Shown: piece after piece, positions 42,176-50,172 of the stretch
How the letters are laid out: each line of letters begins with the position of its first letter
Position numbering within the stretch: the stretch's first letter is position 1
Program-made: the position numbers and the translations under genes
The notes under the pieces: model-generated
Database searches by the model: none
Seen by the model: only the letters and a program-made list of their open reading frames with translations
What the model was told of the DNA's origin: nothing
Source: Oscillospiraceae bacterium
Lineage (GTDB): Bacteria > Bacillota > Clostridia > Oscillospirales > Ruminococcaceae
Direction: 5' to 3'
DNA: 64,000 nt
Assembly: GCA_016281125.1 (NCBI GenBank)
Contig: JAEEIA010000001.1
Span: forward strand, 1 to 64,000

Positions 42176-43420
42176 TCAGGACTCAGGCGTGTTCAGAATG
42201 CCCGTAAAGATCGGGAGCATGGTGTCCGTATCCACGATCATATAGAGGAACGGGCGGTCGAGAATGACCTCATGCTCCGTTTCGGGCGCCAGAGCGGAGT
42301 CAAGCACTTCGACGGTCGCAGCAGCGGCTTTGGTGCCCTCGGTGTTGACTTCGATCACGGCTTTCTGCATAATCGTTCCGATATTGAGCTGCGAATCCGC
42401 GATGCCGGAAAAATCTGCGTTTCCTCCGAAAGCGGAATTCATGTTCATTTCCTTCAGGATCGGAATCAGGTTGGTGGTGTATTCCAGCTTGAACTGCGGC
42501 AGTCCCGTGTTTGCATATTCCGGCTGCTCAATATCATGAAGCAGTGCGTTCAGGCTGTCGGGCGTCTGCTGAGCAAGGTACTCCTCCGGTGACAGGTCAT
42601 TCTTCGGCAGGATTGCCGCAAATGCATAGCCGTCTGCATACGGCTTCCAGAAGCCCTCAGCGGCTTCATCTTCCAGATAAAGCTCCTGGCTGTACATCAT
42701 GCTACATTCCTTTTCCTGCCCGGATGCAGTGCGGAACTGGTGCTTGCTCGGCTCGTTCTCATAGGGACTTTCCCATTTTGCGTCAAAAATGACCGCGTTA
42801 ATCAGCATCATGACAGATTCTTCGGAAAACGCATCAATCAGCTTGGGAATCATTCCGGCTGTGTTGTCGCTGCACCATTTGTTGACAATCTCCACAGCCT
42901 TGTTGTCAAACGGCGAGCTGTATATTTCAGCGCCGTAATAATCGGAGGCGGCGTGCAGGAAGGTTTCCTTTGCGGGGAATGTGCCCTTCTCTTCGCGCAG
43001 CCAGACGGAGTTTGCAGTGTGGAACCGTGCTTTTTCGGTGTCCGGCATGTTGGTGCGGTAGCTGTAAAGATATTTGTTCAGCGTATCCGCGGGAATGCCG
43101 CCGAGCATCTGCTCGATTTCCGCACGCGTTTCGCCGCCTGCGCCGTTTGCCGTCAGCGCGAGCACCTGCATCAGCGAAAACGGAGAAATCAGGATATTGC
43201 TGCCGGGGGCGTCCTTCGCAGCATTCTGCATCAGCGTGAATGCAAATGCATTCTGCCCGCTGAGAAATTGCGCGTCGGGATCCAGCCCCTGAACCTGCTC
43301 TGCCTTGAGATTCTGCGTGAGTGCAACGGTTTTTGCAGCGGCTGTCGGGCCGGTGCAGCCTGTCATGCTGACGAGCAGCGTCAGCGCTGCGGAGAATGCT
43401 GTCAATTTCTGGTGTTTCAT
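42176..43420 (-). CDS. Serpin-family protease inhibitor lipoprotein
   Basis: 414 residues. A lipoprotein signal with lipobox MTGC is followed by a complete serpin fold: SNILISPFSLMQVLALTANGAGGETRAEI, FHTANSVWL, MMLINAVIFDAKW, and LDRPFLYMIVD near the end. The reactive-centre hinge EGTKAAAAT has the small residues that inhibitory serpins need. Aligned by the usual 17-residue hinge spacing, P1-P1' falls at about Ala-Leu in LDSALAPE, which predicts inhibition of elastase-like proteases; the exact bond is uncertain. It is anchored outside the cell and could protect against host or competitor proteases. It lies between two ECF/anti-sigma modules. Confidence 0.9.
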   Translation of the reverse strand: MKHQKLTAFSAALTLLVSMTGCTGPTAAAKTVALTQNLKAEQVQGLDPDAQFLSGQNAFAFTLMQNAAKDAPGSNILISPFSLMQVLALTANGAGGETRAEIEQMLGGIPADTLNKYLYSYRTNMPDTEKARFHTANSVWLREEKGTFPAKETFLHAASDYYGAEIYSSPFDNKAVEIVNKWCSDNTAGMIPKLIDAFSEESVMMLINAVIFDAKWESPYENEPSKHQFRTASGQEKECSMMYSQELYLEDEAAEGFWKPYADGYAFAAILPKNDLSPEEYLAQQTPDSLNALLHDIEQPEYANTGLPQFKLEYTTNLIPILKEMNMNSAFGGNADFSGIADSQLNIGTIMQKAVIEVNTEGTKAAAATVEVLDSALAPETEHEVILDRPFLYMIVDTDTMLPIFTGILNTPES

Positions 43421-43593
43421 GTTACTTGGTTCCTTTCATTCATATTATAATTGTATGATAAATGAAGCGCTCTGATTTCCGTAAGGGCGTGCATAGCCGC
43501 CCGGTGTCTGCCGGATTCCCCGGATGTCCGCGGCATGCGCGGCAGGTTCCCGGCTGAACAGATCTGCTGCATTTTTCACATCGGATCGTTTTT

Positions 43594-44412
43594 TCAGGAT
43601 TCTGCGCTGTCTGTTCTGTGCTCGTTCAGATAGTCCCGAACCTCCTGCTCGATTTTCTTGATCATCTTCTGATCTTCAAAATCTTCCGGTTTGAAAGAGG
43701 CATAGCTGATCTGAACACCAATGCCGTTTGCAGTGAACAGGGCATAATCTGTAATGCTTTCATATTCACTTTCCTTATCCTTATGATCGTACTGCGTTTC
43801 GCTGTCACCGTATTGCCATTTGAACAGCGTGAGATAAACAAAACGCATGTGCCCGATGTAGGCCCAGGTATTCCTGTCCTCTGTTACGGTATCGGGATCG
43901 TCTTCCGCAACGGTCAGGCCGTGCTGATACTGATCATAAATTGCCCAGAATTTTTCTTTTGACGCGAGCTCGATGTCTTCATCGAACGCAGCGGGGAGCG
44001 AATCCAGCCCGTAGTAATCGAGCAACTCCTCGTCCGTTTTCTCAACAAAAACAGTCGGCCCGTCGTATTCCGGGGCAGGCTCCGCAGTGTTGTCCTCTGC
44101 TTCGCTGTTTTCCGGCGTTTCTGCTATATCCGGGGCGGCGTCTGCCGGTTCATCGTTCAGGGTTTCCGGGGTATTTTCTTCAGCCTGCTCCTCTTCACCC
44201 TTATATTGGGACATATTGTCGGTGGTGGCGTTTTCAAAAGTTTTGGCAGCGTGGAGCTGCGGCAGGAAGATGCCGAGCGCTGCCGTCAGGCAAAGACAGC
44301 ATGCAAAGGCGCCTGCGCCGGTCAGGATCCGGATGCGGGAGCGCTGCTTCCGCTGATAGGCCGCGCTTCTGCGGAACACCTCAGCCTGAAAATCTTCATT
44401 CGACATTCTCAT
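43594..44412 (-). CDS. Putative anti-sigma-factor membrane protein
   Basis: 272 residues. A cytoplasmic N terminus (about 1-27, basic), one membrane helix at about 31-52, an acidic Glu/Thr/Pro tether (about 65-120) and an outer domain with WAYIGHMRFVYLTLFKWQYGD and YALFTANGIGVQISYASF. It overlaps the ECF sigma gene by ATGA. The location and topology indicate an anti-sigma or sensor partner. No homology to the other anti-sigma protein (39374) is obvious. Confidence 0.74.
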   Translation of the reverse strand: MRMSNEDFQAEVFRRSAAYQRKQRSRIRILTGAGAFACCLCLTAALGIFLPQLHAAKTFENATTDNMSQYKGEEEQAEENTPETLNDEPADAAPDIAETPENSEAEDNTAEPAPEYDGPTVFVEKTDEELLDYYGLDSLPAAFDEDIELASKEKFWAIYDQYQHGLTVAEDDPDTVTEDRNTWAYIGHMRFVYLTLFKWQYGDSETQYDHKDKESEYESITDYALFTANGIGVQISYASFKPEDFEDQKMIKKIEQEVRDYLNEHRTDSAES

Positions 44413-44960
44413 TCTGCAAGCTCACCTTCCTCTCCGATCAGATCCCGCAGCGTCTTTTTCGCGCGGTAAAGCAGATTGTCCACCTGTTTGCGGTTTTTCT
44501 TCATAATCCGTGCCGTGTCCTCGTAGGAGTATTCCTCAAAGTACACCAGATGCACCGCCAGCTGCTGATCCTCCGGCAGCTGTTTGAGCGCCTCGTTGAC
44601 CCTGCGCTTGCGGTCGTCCCGGATGACATGCTCCTCCAGGTCTGTTTCGTCCGCCAGAAACGGCTCAGCCTCGTCCAGAGGAATCTGCGCCGCCCGTTTG
44701 CGCTTGCGCAGATAGTCCAGCGCGCGGCTGCGGGCGATGACATACAGGAATGTTTTGAACGGATCCCTGAAATTATACTTGCGCGGATGTACGACCAGAT
44801 ACATGAACACGTCCGCGGCGATATCCTCCGCGGCGCAGATGTCATGCACGTACCTCTGGATAAAAAAGGTGACCGGATCACGGTATTCCTCGATGATTCC
44901 TGCAAAAGCCGATTCATCGCCGTCCAGCCAGCGGCGGTAATAGGTCGCGCCGTTTTCCAT
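44409..44960 (-). CDS. ECF-type RNA polymerase sigma factor
   Basis: 183 residues: YYRRWLDGDESAFAGIIEEYRDPVTFFIQRYV, an acidic region 2 core (AAEDIAADVFMYL), FLYVIARSRALDYLRKRKR, and region 4 (LKQLPEDQQLAVHLVYFEEYSYEDTARIMKKNRKQVDNLLYRAKKTLRDLI). It pairs with the membrane protein gene that overlaps its stop. ATG 44960 is chosen because GGAG lies 6 nt upstream; ATGs at 44993 and 44972 are in frame but lack good ribosome sites. Confidence 0.88.
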   Translation of the reverse strand: MENGATYYRRWLDGDESAFAGIIEEYRDPVTFFIQRYVHDICAAEDIAADVFMYLVVHPRKYNFRDPFKTFLYVIARSRALDYLRKRKRAAQIPLDEAEPFLADETDLEEHVIRDDRKRRVNEALKQLPEDQQLAVHLVYFEEYSYEDTARIMKKNRKQVDNLLYRAKKTLRDLIGEEGELAE

Positions 44961-45105
44961 AGTGTTCTCCATTCTGCTGAAAGCTGCTTTCATTTACTGG
45001 TACGATGCGGGAGCGGTTTTTCCTTATGCGGATCAGGAAGATCATCAGATTGCACAAAATAATTTCCGAATGATTGTTGAATTTACAGAAATGATACTGA
45101 ATTGC

Positions 45106-45134
45106 TTGCAATTTTTACGAAAGCGTGTTATAAT
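45106..45134 (+). promoter_or_regulatory. Sigma-A promoter of candidate small RNA
   Basis: TTGCAA (45106-45111), 17-bp spacer, TATAAT (45129-45134). Confidence 0.78.
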
Positions 45135-45140
45135 AAAGTT

Positions 45141-45225
45141 GACCTTCTGAAACGGGAGCATACCCTCTTACAGGCTCCCGAAACCCTCTCCAAAGAAAGC
45201 CGTCCGGTACCGGGCGGTTTTTCTT
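45141..45225 (+). ncRNA. Candidate small RNA of about 85 nt
   Basis: Predicted from promoter to terminator: start near 45141, a hairpin cgggagc/gctcccg (45153-45180, with a pyrimidine-rich loop region), a single-stranded AAACCCTCTCC stretch and a Rho-independent terminator. There is no open frame with a ribosome site. The length is unlike tmRNA, 6S or tRNA, and I recognise no Rfam family. It could also be a prematurely terminated leader, but uppP has its own promoter downstream. Confidence 0.5.
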
Positions 45226-45230
45226 TTTTC
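45200..45230 (+). terminator. Intrinsic terminator
   Basis: Stem ccgtccg / cgggcgg (45200-45206 with 45211-45217) followed by TTTTTCTTTTTT. Confidence 0.85.
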
Positions 45231-45297
45231 ATACTATTATAACACAATTCGCAAGAAAAAGCAAGCCGGGTTTTGTGCTGCCGTGTTGCGCTGATGC

Positions 45298-45326
45298 TTG
45301 ACAGGAGGGGGAAAATGTGGTATGAT
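45298..45326 (+). promoter_or_regulatory. Sigma-A promoter of uppP
   Basis: TTGACA (45298-45303), 17-bp spacer, TATGAT (45321-45326). Confidence 0.8.
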
Positions 45327-45362
45327 ATAAAAGTATATCTATGCATATTCAAGGAGGAAGCT

Positions 45363-46193
45363 ATGAGCATTTTTGACGCCATTATTCAGGCAATCATTCA
45401 GGGATTGACGGAGTTCCTGCCCGTTTCCAGTTCCGGACATCTGAAGCTGTATCAGGCCGTGACCGGACAGTCCGTGGAGGAAGGCACATTCCTGCTGGTG
45501 ATCCTGCATCTCGGCACACTTGTGGCGGTCTGTATCGCCTTCTGGGATACGATCTGGGCGCTGCTGAAGGAATTTTTCGTCCTGATCAAGGATATTTTCA
45601 CAGGCAAATTCAAATGGAAGTCCATGAACCCGGAGCGCAGAATGCTCATCATGCTGTTTATCTCGCTGGTGCTGCTTGTCCCGTTCTATCTGATCAAGGA
45701 CGTCTTTGAAAACATCTCGCTGCCGGTTCTGGCGCTCTGTTTTCTGTTTACGTCGGTTGAGCTGTTCTTTGCAAGCCGAAAGCGCAATAACAAAAAGACG
45801 GCCGGTGACATCACCGTGAAGGATGCTGTCGTGATCGGTCTGTTCCAGTGTGCGGCGCTGTTCCCGGGCGTGTCCCGTTCCGGCTCGACGATTTCCGGCG
45901 GCCTGTTCTCAGGTCTGGAGAAGGAAACCGCCGTCCGTTATTCGTTTGTCCTCGGCATTCCGGCGATTCTCGGCGGCTGCCTTGTGGAGCTCAAGGATCT
46001 GCTGGAGGGCACCATTGAGGTCAATATCGGTGCGGCAGCAATCGGCTTTGTCGTTGCAGCAGTTGTCGGCATTCTGGCAATCAAGCTCGTGCAGTGGCTG
46101 ATCCGCTCCGACAATTTCATCATCTTCTCGATTTACACGTTCCTCGTTGCCTGCGGCACGTTCATCTACTGGCTGGTCGCAGCAAGAGGCTGA
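45363..46193 (+). CDS. uppP: Undecaprenyl-diphosphatase
   Basis: 276 residues of the BacA/UppP family: AIIQAIIQGLTEFLPVSSSGHLKL with the Glu and phosphate-binding motif, LHLGTLVAV, and a second motif LFPGVSRSGSTISGGLFSGL; six or more membrane helices. It recycles undecaprenyl diphosphate to the monophosphate carrier for cell wall synthesis; loss of this step increases bacitracin sensitivity. Start 45363 has AAGGAGGAAGCT upstream. ftsK begins 49 bp after the stop. Confidence 0.96.
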   Translation: MSIFDAIIQAIIQGLTEFLPVSSSGHLKLYQAVTGQSVEEGTFLLVILHLGTLVAVCIAFWDTIWALLKEFFVLIKDIFTGKFKWKSMNPERRMLIMLFISLVLLVPFYLIKDVFENISLPVLALCFLFTSVELFFASRKRNNKKTAGDITVKDAVVIGLFQCAALFPGVSRSGSTISGGLFSGLEKETAVRYSFVLGIPAILGGCLVELKDLLEGTIEVNIGAAAIGFVVAAVVGILAIKLVQWLIRSDNFIIFSIYTFLVACGTFIYWLVAARG

Positions 46194-46242
46194 TTCCGCA
46201 TTCCTGAAACAGAGAGATTATCCGCGAAAGAAAGGTCACATC

Positions 46243-48912
46243 ATGGCAGAGAAAAAGAAAACCGGCAGAGCCGGGACCGGAAAGCGGACGTCATCCGCAT
46301 CCGGGAAAAAGGCACCTGCCAGGCGTACATCAGGTACGTCAAAGCGCACGCAGTCAGCGGCCAAAAAGGAGTCCGCGCAGTATGCCGGACAGGTACGGCC
46401 GATTGCGCTGATCGCGCTCGGCGTGCTGATTGCGCTGTTTGCATTTTATCCGGGGACGCGTGTCTGGCTTGCAATTCAGAACGGCCTGCGCGGGCTGTTC
46501 GGTGTCGGCGTGGCATTTGTGCCGCTTATCCTGATCTATTCCGGCTGGATGATCGCGCAGTCCAAGGATAAGCAGGCCTCCGGCAGCAACTTCTGGACGG
46601 TAATGCTTGCGCTGTGTGTCTGCTCGTTTGTGCAGGCGTTTTTCGGGGATCCGCTGACCGGCGTCAATCCCCAGACCGGTGAGCTGACGCACTTCGGAGA
46701 TGCCGTGAAGCTGCTCTGGGAAAACGGCAAGGAGCTCCGCGGAGGCGGTTTGCTTTCGGGTATCATCGTCGGGCCGCTTGTCGCGTTCTTTGACGTGATC
46801 GGCGCAAGAATCATCATCACGCTGTTCGTGATTGTCTTTCTGATGCTGGTCACGAACCGCAGCATTCCGGAGATGCTCCGCATTGCGGCAAAGCCTTTTG
46901 TCTGGATCTGGCACGGGATCGTCCGCGCCGCAACGAACGGCATGGATATGATCGACGGCTTTGAGCTGCCCGGGGAGGAGCCGGAGGAATCCGAGCCCGA
47001 ACCCGATGCGCCGCGGCAGAAGTATGTCCGCAGCAGCAAGCGCAATCCCGCACAGCCGGAGCCGGTGAAGCCGCAGTCCTCCGAACGCCGCCGCAGGCGG
47101 AAGGAGGAGCAGGAAATCGCCTTTATGCTCGACCGCGAGGCAGCCCCGCCGCCGCAGATCGACCGTGATTCCCTGCGCAACATCGACATGGACGTCCCGG
47201 TCTTTGATCATACCGAAACGGTTCCGGATGAGGAAATCAACCGCCTGACACCGGAGCCGGAGAACGGTGCGGAGGGCTTCCGGATGACGCTGGAGGAGGA
47301 GGCTTCGCTGGAGGCACTGGCGGAGCAGGCCTCGCTGGAATCCGAGGATACGAATCCGCTGCCGTGGCTCACAGACGGCGATGACGCAGAGGACGAGAGC
47401 ATCTACGAGGAGGTTCCTGAGATTCCCTATATCGCACCGCGTCTGGAGCTGCTGCACCGTGCGGACAACTCCGCGAACGATGCGGATAAATCCATGGAGC
47501 TGCGCGAAAAGGGCAAGCTGCTCGTCGATACGCTGGCGAGCTTCGGCGTCAGTGTCCGGATCACGGGCATCCGCCGTGGCCCGACGGTCACACGCTATGA
47601 GATTCAGCCTGCTGCGGGCGTCAAGATCGCAAAGATCACTTCGCTGGCAGATGACATCGGCCTGAACCTCGGCGGAAAATCCGTCCGTATTGAAGCGCCG
47701 ATTCCCGGCAAGCCTGCCGTCGGCGTCGAGGTGCCGAACAATACGAAGGATACGGTTTCTCTCAGAGAGATTCTCGAATCCGACGAATTCCAGAATTCGC
47801 AGAGCAAGCTGACTTTTGCGGTCGGCAAGGATATTGACGGACATGTGATCCTCGGCGACATCGCAAAGATGCCGCATATGATCATTGCGGGTACGACCGG
47901 TTCGGGCAAATCCGTCTGCACGAATTCGATTATCATGAGCATTCTGTTCCATGCCTCGCCGGACGAGGTGCGGCTGATTCTGGTCGATCCGAAGGTCGTT
48001 GAATTCCAGCCGTATGACGGCATCCCGCATCTGCTGATTCCGGTCGTGACGCAGCCGCAGAAGGCGGCGGGCGCGCTGAACTGGGCGGTGCTGGAAATGG
48101 AGCGCAGATATATGCTGTGCGCGACCTACGGCGTCCGTGACCTCAAGGGCTACAACGCGGTCGCGGAGAAGAACCCCGAGCTGAAACGGCTCCCGCAGAT
48201 TGTCATTATCATTGACGAGTTTGCGGATCTGATGATGAGCAGCGGCAAGGAGGTCGAGGCGGCGGTTATCCGCATTGCGCAGAAGGCGCGTGCGGCGGGC
48301 ATCCACCTGATTATTGCAACGCAGCGTCCGACCGTGGACGTCATCACCGGACTGATCAAATCGAATGTCCCGAGCCGGATCGGCATGAGCGTGAAATCGG
48401 CTGTCGATTCGCGTACCATTCTCGATACGACGGGCGCGGAAACGCTGCTCGGCAACGGCGACCTGCTGTTTTATCCGAACGGCTGGCGCGAGCCGAAGCG
48501 CGTGCAGGGCTGCTTCGTGTCCGACCAGGAGGTTGAGGCAGTCGCAACATTCTTAAAGAGCAGCGGTGCGTCGGAATACGATGCGGAGATTATTGAGGCT
48601 GTCGAGCAGGCGTGCCCGGCATCCAAGGGCGAAAAGACCGGCGACGAGGAGATCGGAGAGCTGACCGGTGACGAGGCGCTCGTGCTGAAAGCCGCGGAGC
48701 TCGCGGTCGATGCGGGACAGCTTTCCACGACGGCGCTCCAGCGGCGCTTAAAGCTCGGCTATGCCAAGGCCGCGCGCATTGTGGACGAGCTGGAGGAACG
48801 CGGCATCATCGGCCCCTCGGAGGGCGCCAAGCCGCGCAAGGTCATTATGACGCCCCAGCAGCTGACGGAATGGAAATTACAGCTTGCCTCAAACGGCAGC
48901 AAGGTTGAATAA
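46243..48912 (+). CDS. ftsK: DNA translocase FtsK/SpoIIIE
   Basis: 889 residues. A basic N-terminal tail (Lys/Thr-rich, about 1-45) is followed by four membrane helices (about 48-215), an acidic linker (about 240-420), the alpha/beta motor domain with Walker A GTTGSGKS (about 549-556) and IIIIDEFADLMM as Walker B, and the C-terminal winged-helix gamma domain (ELTGDEALVLKAAELAV...KLGYAKAARIVDELE). This is the SpoIIIE/FtsK organisation, needed for chromosome transport at septation and into forespores. Start 46243 follows GAAAGAAAGG; longer readings run into uppP and lack a ribosome site. Confidence 0.94.
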   Translation: MAEKKKTGRAGTGKRTSSASGKKAPARRTSGTSKRTQSAAKKESAQYAGQVRPIALIALGVLIALFAFYPGTRVWLAIQNGLRGLFGVGVAFVPLILIYSGWMIAQSKDKQASGSNFWTVMLALCVCSFVQAFFGDPLTGVNPQTGELTHFGDAVKLLWENGKELRGGGLLSGIIVGPLVAFFDVIGARIIITLFVIVFLMLVTNRSIPEMLRIAAKPFVWIWHGIVRAATNGMDMIDGFELPGEEPEESEPEPDAPRQKYVRSSKRNPAQPEPVKPQSSERRRRRKEEQEIAFMLDREAAPPPQIDRDSLRNIDMDVPVFDHTETVPDEEINRLTPEPENGAEGFRMTLEEEASLEALAEQASLESEDTNPLPWLTDGDDAEDESIYEEVPEIPYIAPRLELLHRADNSANDADKSMELREKGKLLVDTLASFGVSVRITGIRRGPTVTRYEIQPAAGVKIAKITSLADDIGLNLGGKSVRIEAPIPGKPAVGVEVPNNTKDTVSLREILESDEFQNSQSKLTFAVGKDIDGHVILGDIAKMPHMIIAGTTGSGKSVCTNSIIMSILFHASPDEVRLILVDPKVVEFQPYDGIPHLLIPVVTQPQKAAGALNWAVLEMERRYMLCATYGVRDLKGYNAVAEKNPELKRLPQIVIIIDEFADLMMSSGKEVEAAVIRIAQKARAAGIHLIIATQRPTVDVITGLIKSNVPSRIGMSVKSAVDSRTILDTTGAETLLGNGDLLFYPNGWREPKRVQGCFVSDQEVEAVATFLKSSGASEYDAEIIEAVEQACPASKGEKTGDEEIGELTGDEALVLKAAELAVDAGQLSTTALQRRLKLGYAKAARIVDELEERGIIGPSEGAKPRKVIMTPQQLTEWKLQLASNGSKVE

Positions 48913-48944
48913 AAAATATGCGAAATGCATAGGAGGAAATCAAA

Positions 48945-49133
48945 ATGAAGCATTCTAAGGGTACCATTTTTCTGAACGTCCTGATGATCCTGTTCGGAGT
49001 TGCATCGCTGATGGTGGTGCAGCGCAATCTGATCCATCACAAGATGATTACGATGGGGCTGACCTTCCTCGGTGCAGCCGTGTTCATGATCGGCGCAGTG
49101 CGGTTCTTTATCTCGGTGAAGAATAAGGGCTGA
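48945..49133 (+). CDS. Small two-helix membrane protein
   Basis: 62 residues: short basic N terminus, two hydrophobic helices (about 8-26 and 36-56) joined by QRNLIHHKM, basic end. Not recognised. A clear AGGAGG sits 6-7 nt before the ATG, and it lies 32 bp after ftsK, so co-transcription is likely. Confidence 0.65.
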   Translation: MKHSKGTIFLNVLMILFGVASLMVVQRNLIHHKMITMGLTFLGAAVFMIGAVRFFISVKNKG

Positions 49134-49238
49134 GCCGCGCGGACATCTCAGATGCAGTCGACGCCCCGGCGCTGATCCGTGTTGCGTCTGAGTTGCGGAG
49201 GACATTTACAGATCACGACAGGTCAGGAGGTATGCATA

Positions 49239-49781
49239 ATGGCTGATCTGGTCAGACACAGCAAATTTCTGAGCCTGATTCTCCGGCATCAGCCGGAGGC
49301 GGCAGGCATTTCACTTGACCGGCAGGGCTGGGCAGAGGTTGCCCTGCTGCTCGCCGGAATGCAGAAGGCCGGGCATCCGGTCACGCCGGACATGCTGGAG
49401 GAAATTGTCCGCACGGATGAAAAAATGCGGTATTCCTTCAACGAAGACCACACGAAGATCCGCGCGAATCAGGGACACTCGGTTCATGTGGAGCTCGGTC
49501 TGGAACGAAAAGCACCGCCGGAATATCTCTGGCACGGCACCGCAGAGCGCTTTCTCAGCAGCATTCTTGCGGAGGGACTGCGCCCGATGTCGCGGCAGCA
49601 GGTGCATCTTTCCGCAGATCAGGAAACTGCGCGGAAGGTCGGGCAGCGGCACGGCAAGCCTGTGATTCTTCGCGTGCGTGCGGGCGAAATGCACCGCGAC
49701 GGCGCATATTTCTATCAGGCAGAGAACGGCGTCTGGCTGACGGACAACGTCCCCGTGCAGTATCTTGACCGCACGGAATGA
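49239..49781 (+). CDS. kptA: RNA 2'-phosphotransferase (KptA/Tpt1)
   Basis: 180 residues matching the Tpt1/KptA family: KFLSLILRHQPEAAGISLDRQGWAEV, RYSFNEDHTKIRANQGHSVHVEL, YLWHGTAERFL and VHLSADQETARKVGQRHGKPVILRV, the NAD-binding ADP-ribosyltransferase core. In fungi it removes the splice-site 2'-phosphate of tRNA using NAD+; bacteria lack that splicing, so its natural substrate here is open. AGGAGGT lies 8 nt before the ATG. No RtcB or Pnkp/Hen1 genes are adjacent. Confidence 0.93.
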   Translation: MADLVRHSKFLSLILRHQPEAAGISLDRQGWAEVALLLAGMQKAGHPVTPDMLEEIVRTDEKMRYSFNEDHTKIRANQGHSVHVELGLERKAPPEYLWHGTAERFLSSILAEGLRPMSRQQVHLSADQETARKVGQRHGKPVILRVRAGEMHRDGAYFYQAENGVWLTDNVPVQYLDRTE

Positions 49782-50172
49782 CAAGTGCCGAATCTGATTC
49801 GCAATTTTTGCGACAAAAATGCATTTTATGCTGAATATCAGGACGATTTTGCACATTGCCCCGACTGATATGCAGCTTTTGCAGGAAACATGGACAAACC
49901 GGCGGCAATATCTGAGCAGCACAGCACGGAATCCGCAATATTTCAGAAGATGCGCCGTTTTGTACAGGGCTTCTGTGCGATTTGCAGATTGAATCGTATT
50001 GATTTCAGAAACCGCCGTACTTCAAACAAAACGTCGTTTTCTCGGAAAACATGGATAATATGGCCGCAAAATTTGCACAGACTTTATGTGCAGGAGCAGC
50101 TTTTGCACATTTGTTTCAGTTTTTACAGAATTTCCGGATCATCTGCATATCCGGCCGGAAAGGAGCATCAGC
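49782..50172. other. Intergenic region without recognised gene
   Basis: About 390 bp. A short hairpin tcgcaa-ttt-ttgcga lies at 49799-49813. The words ttttgcacat and gcagcttttgca recur (near 49851, 49870, 50100), with aaatttgcacag between them. These could be binding sites, but I see no promoter consensus or good coding frame. Confidence 0.5.

Larger units (their letters stand above)
44961..45362. other. Intergenic region with candidate small transcript
   Basis: About 400 bp between the divergent sigma gene and uppP. It holds an apparently self-contained promoter-hairpin-terminator unit (45106-45230), then the uppP promoter. No frame of convincing coding quality is present. Confidence 0.6.

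Noticed and set aside
46354-48306. 650-codon open frame on the minus strand
   Set aside because: It is antisense to ftsK, whose domains are unmistakable; its Arg/Asp/His-rich composition is that of a shadow frame.
49799-49813. tcgcaa-ttt-ttgcga as terminator of kptA
   Set aside because: The stem is only 6 bp and no T tract follows on the plus strand.
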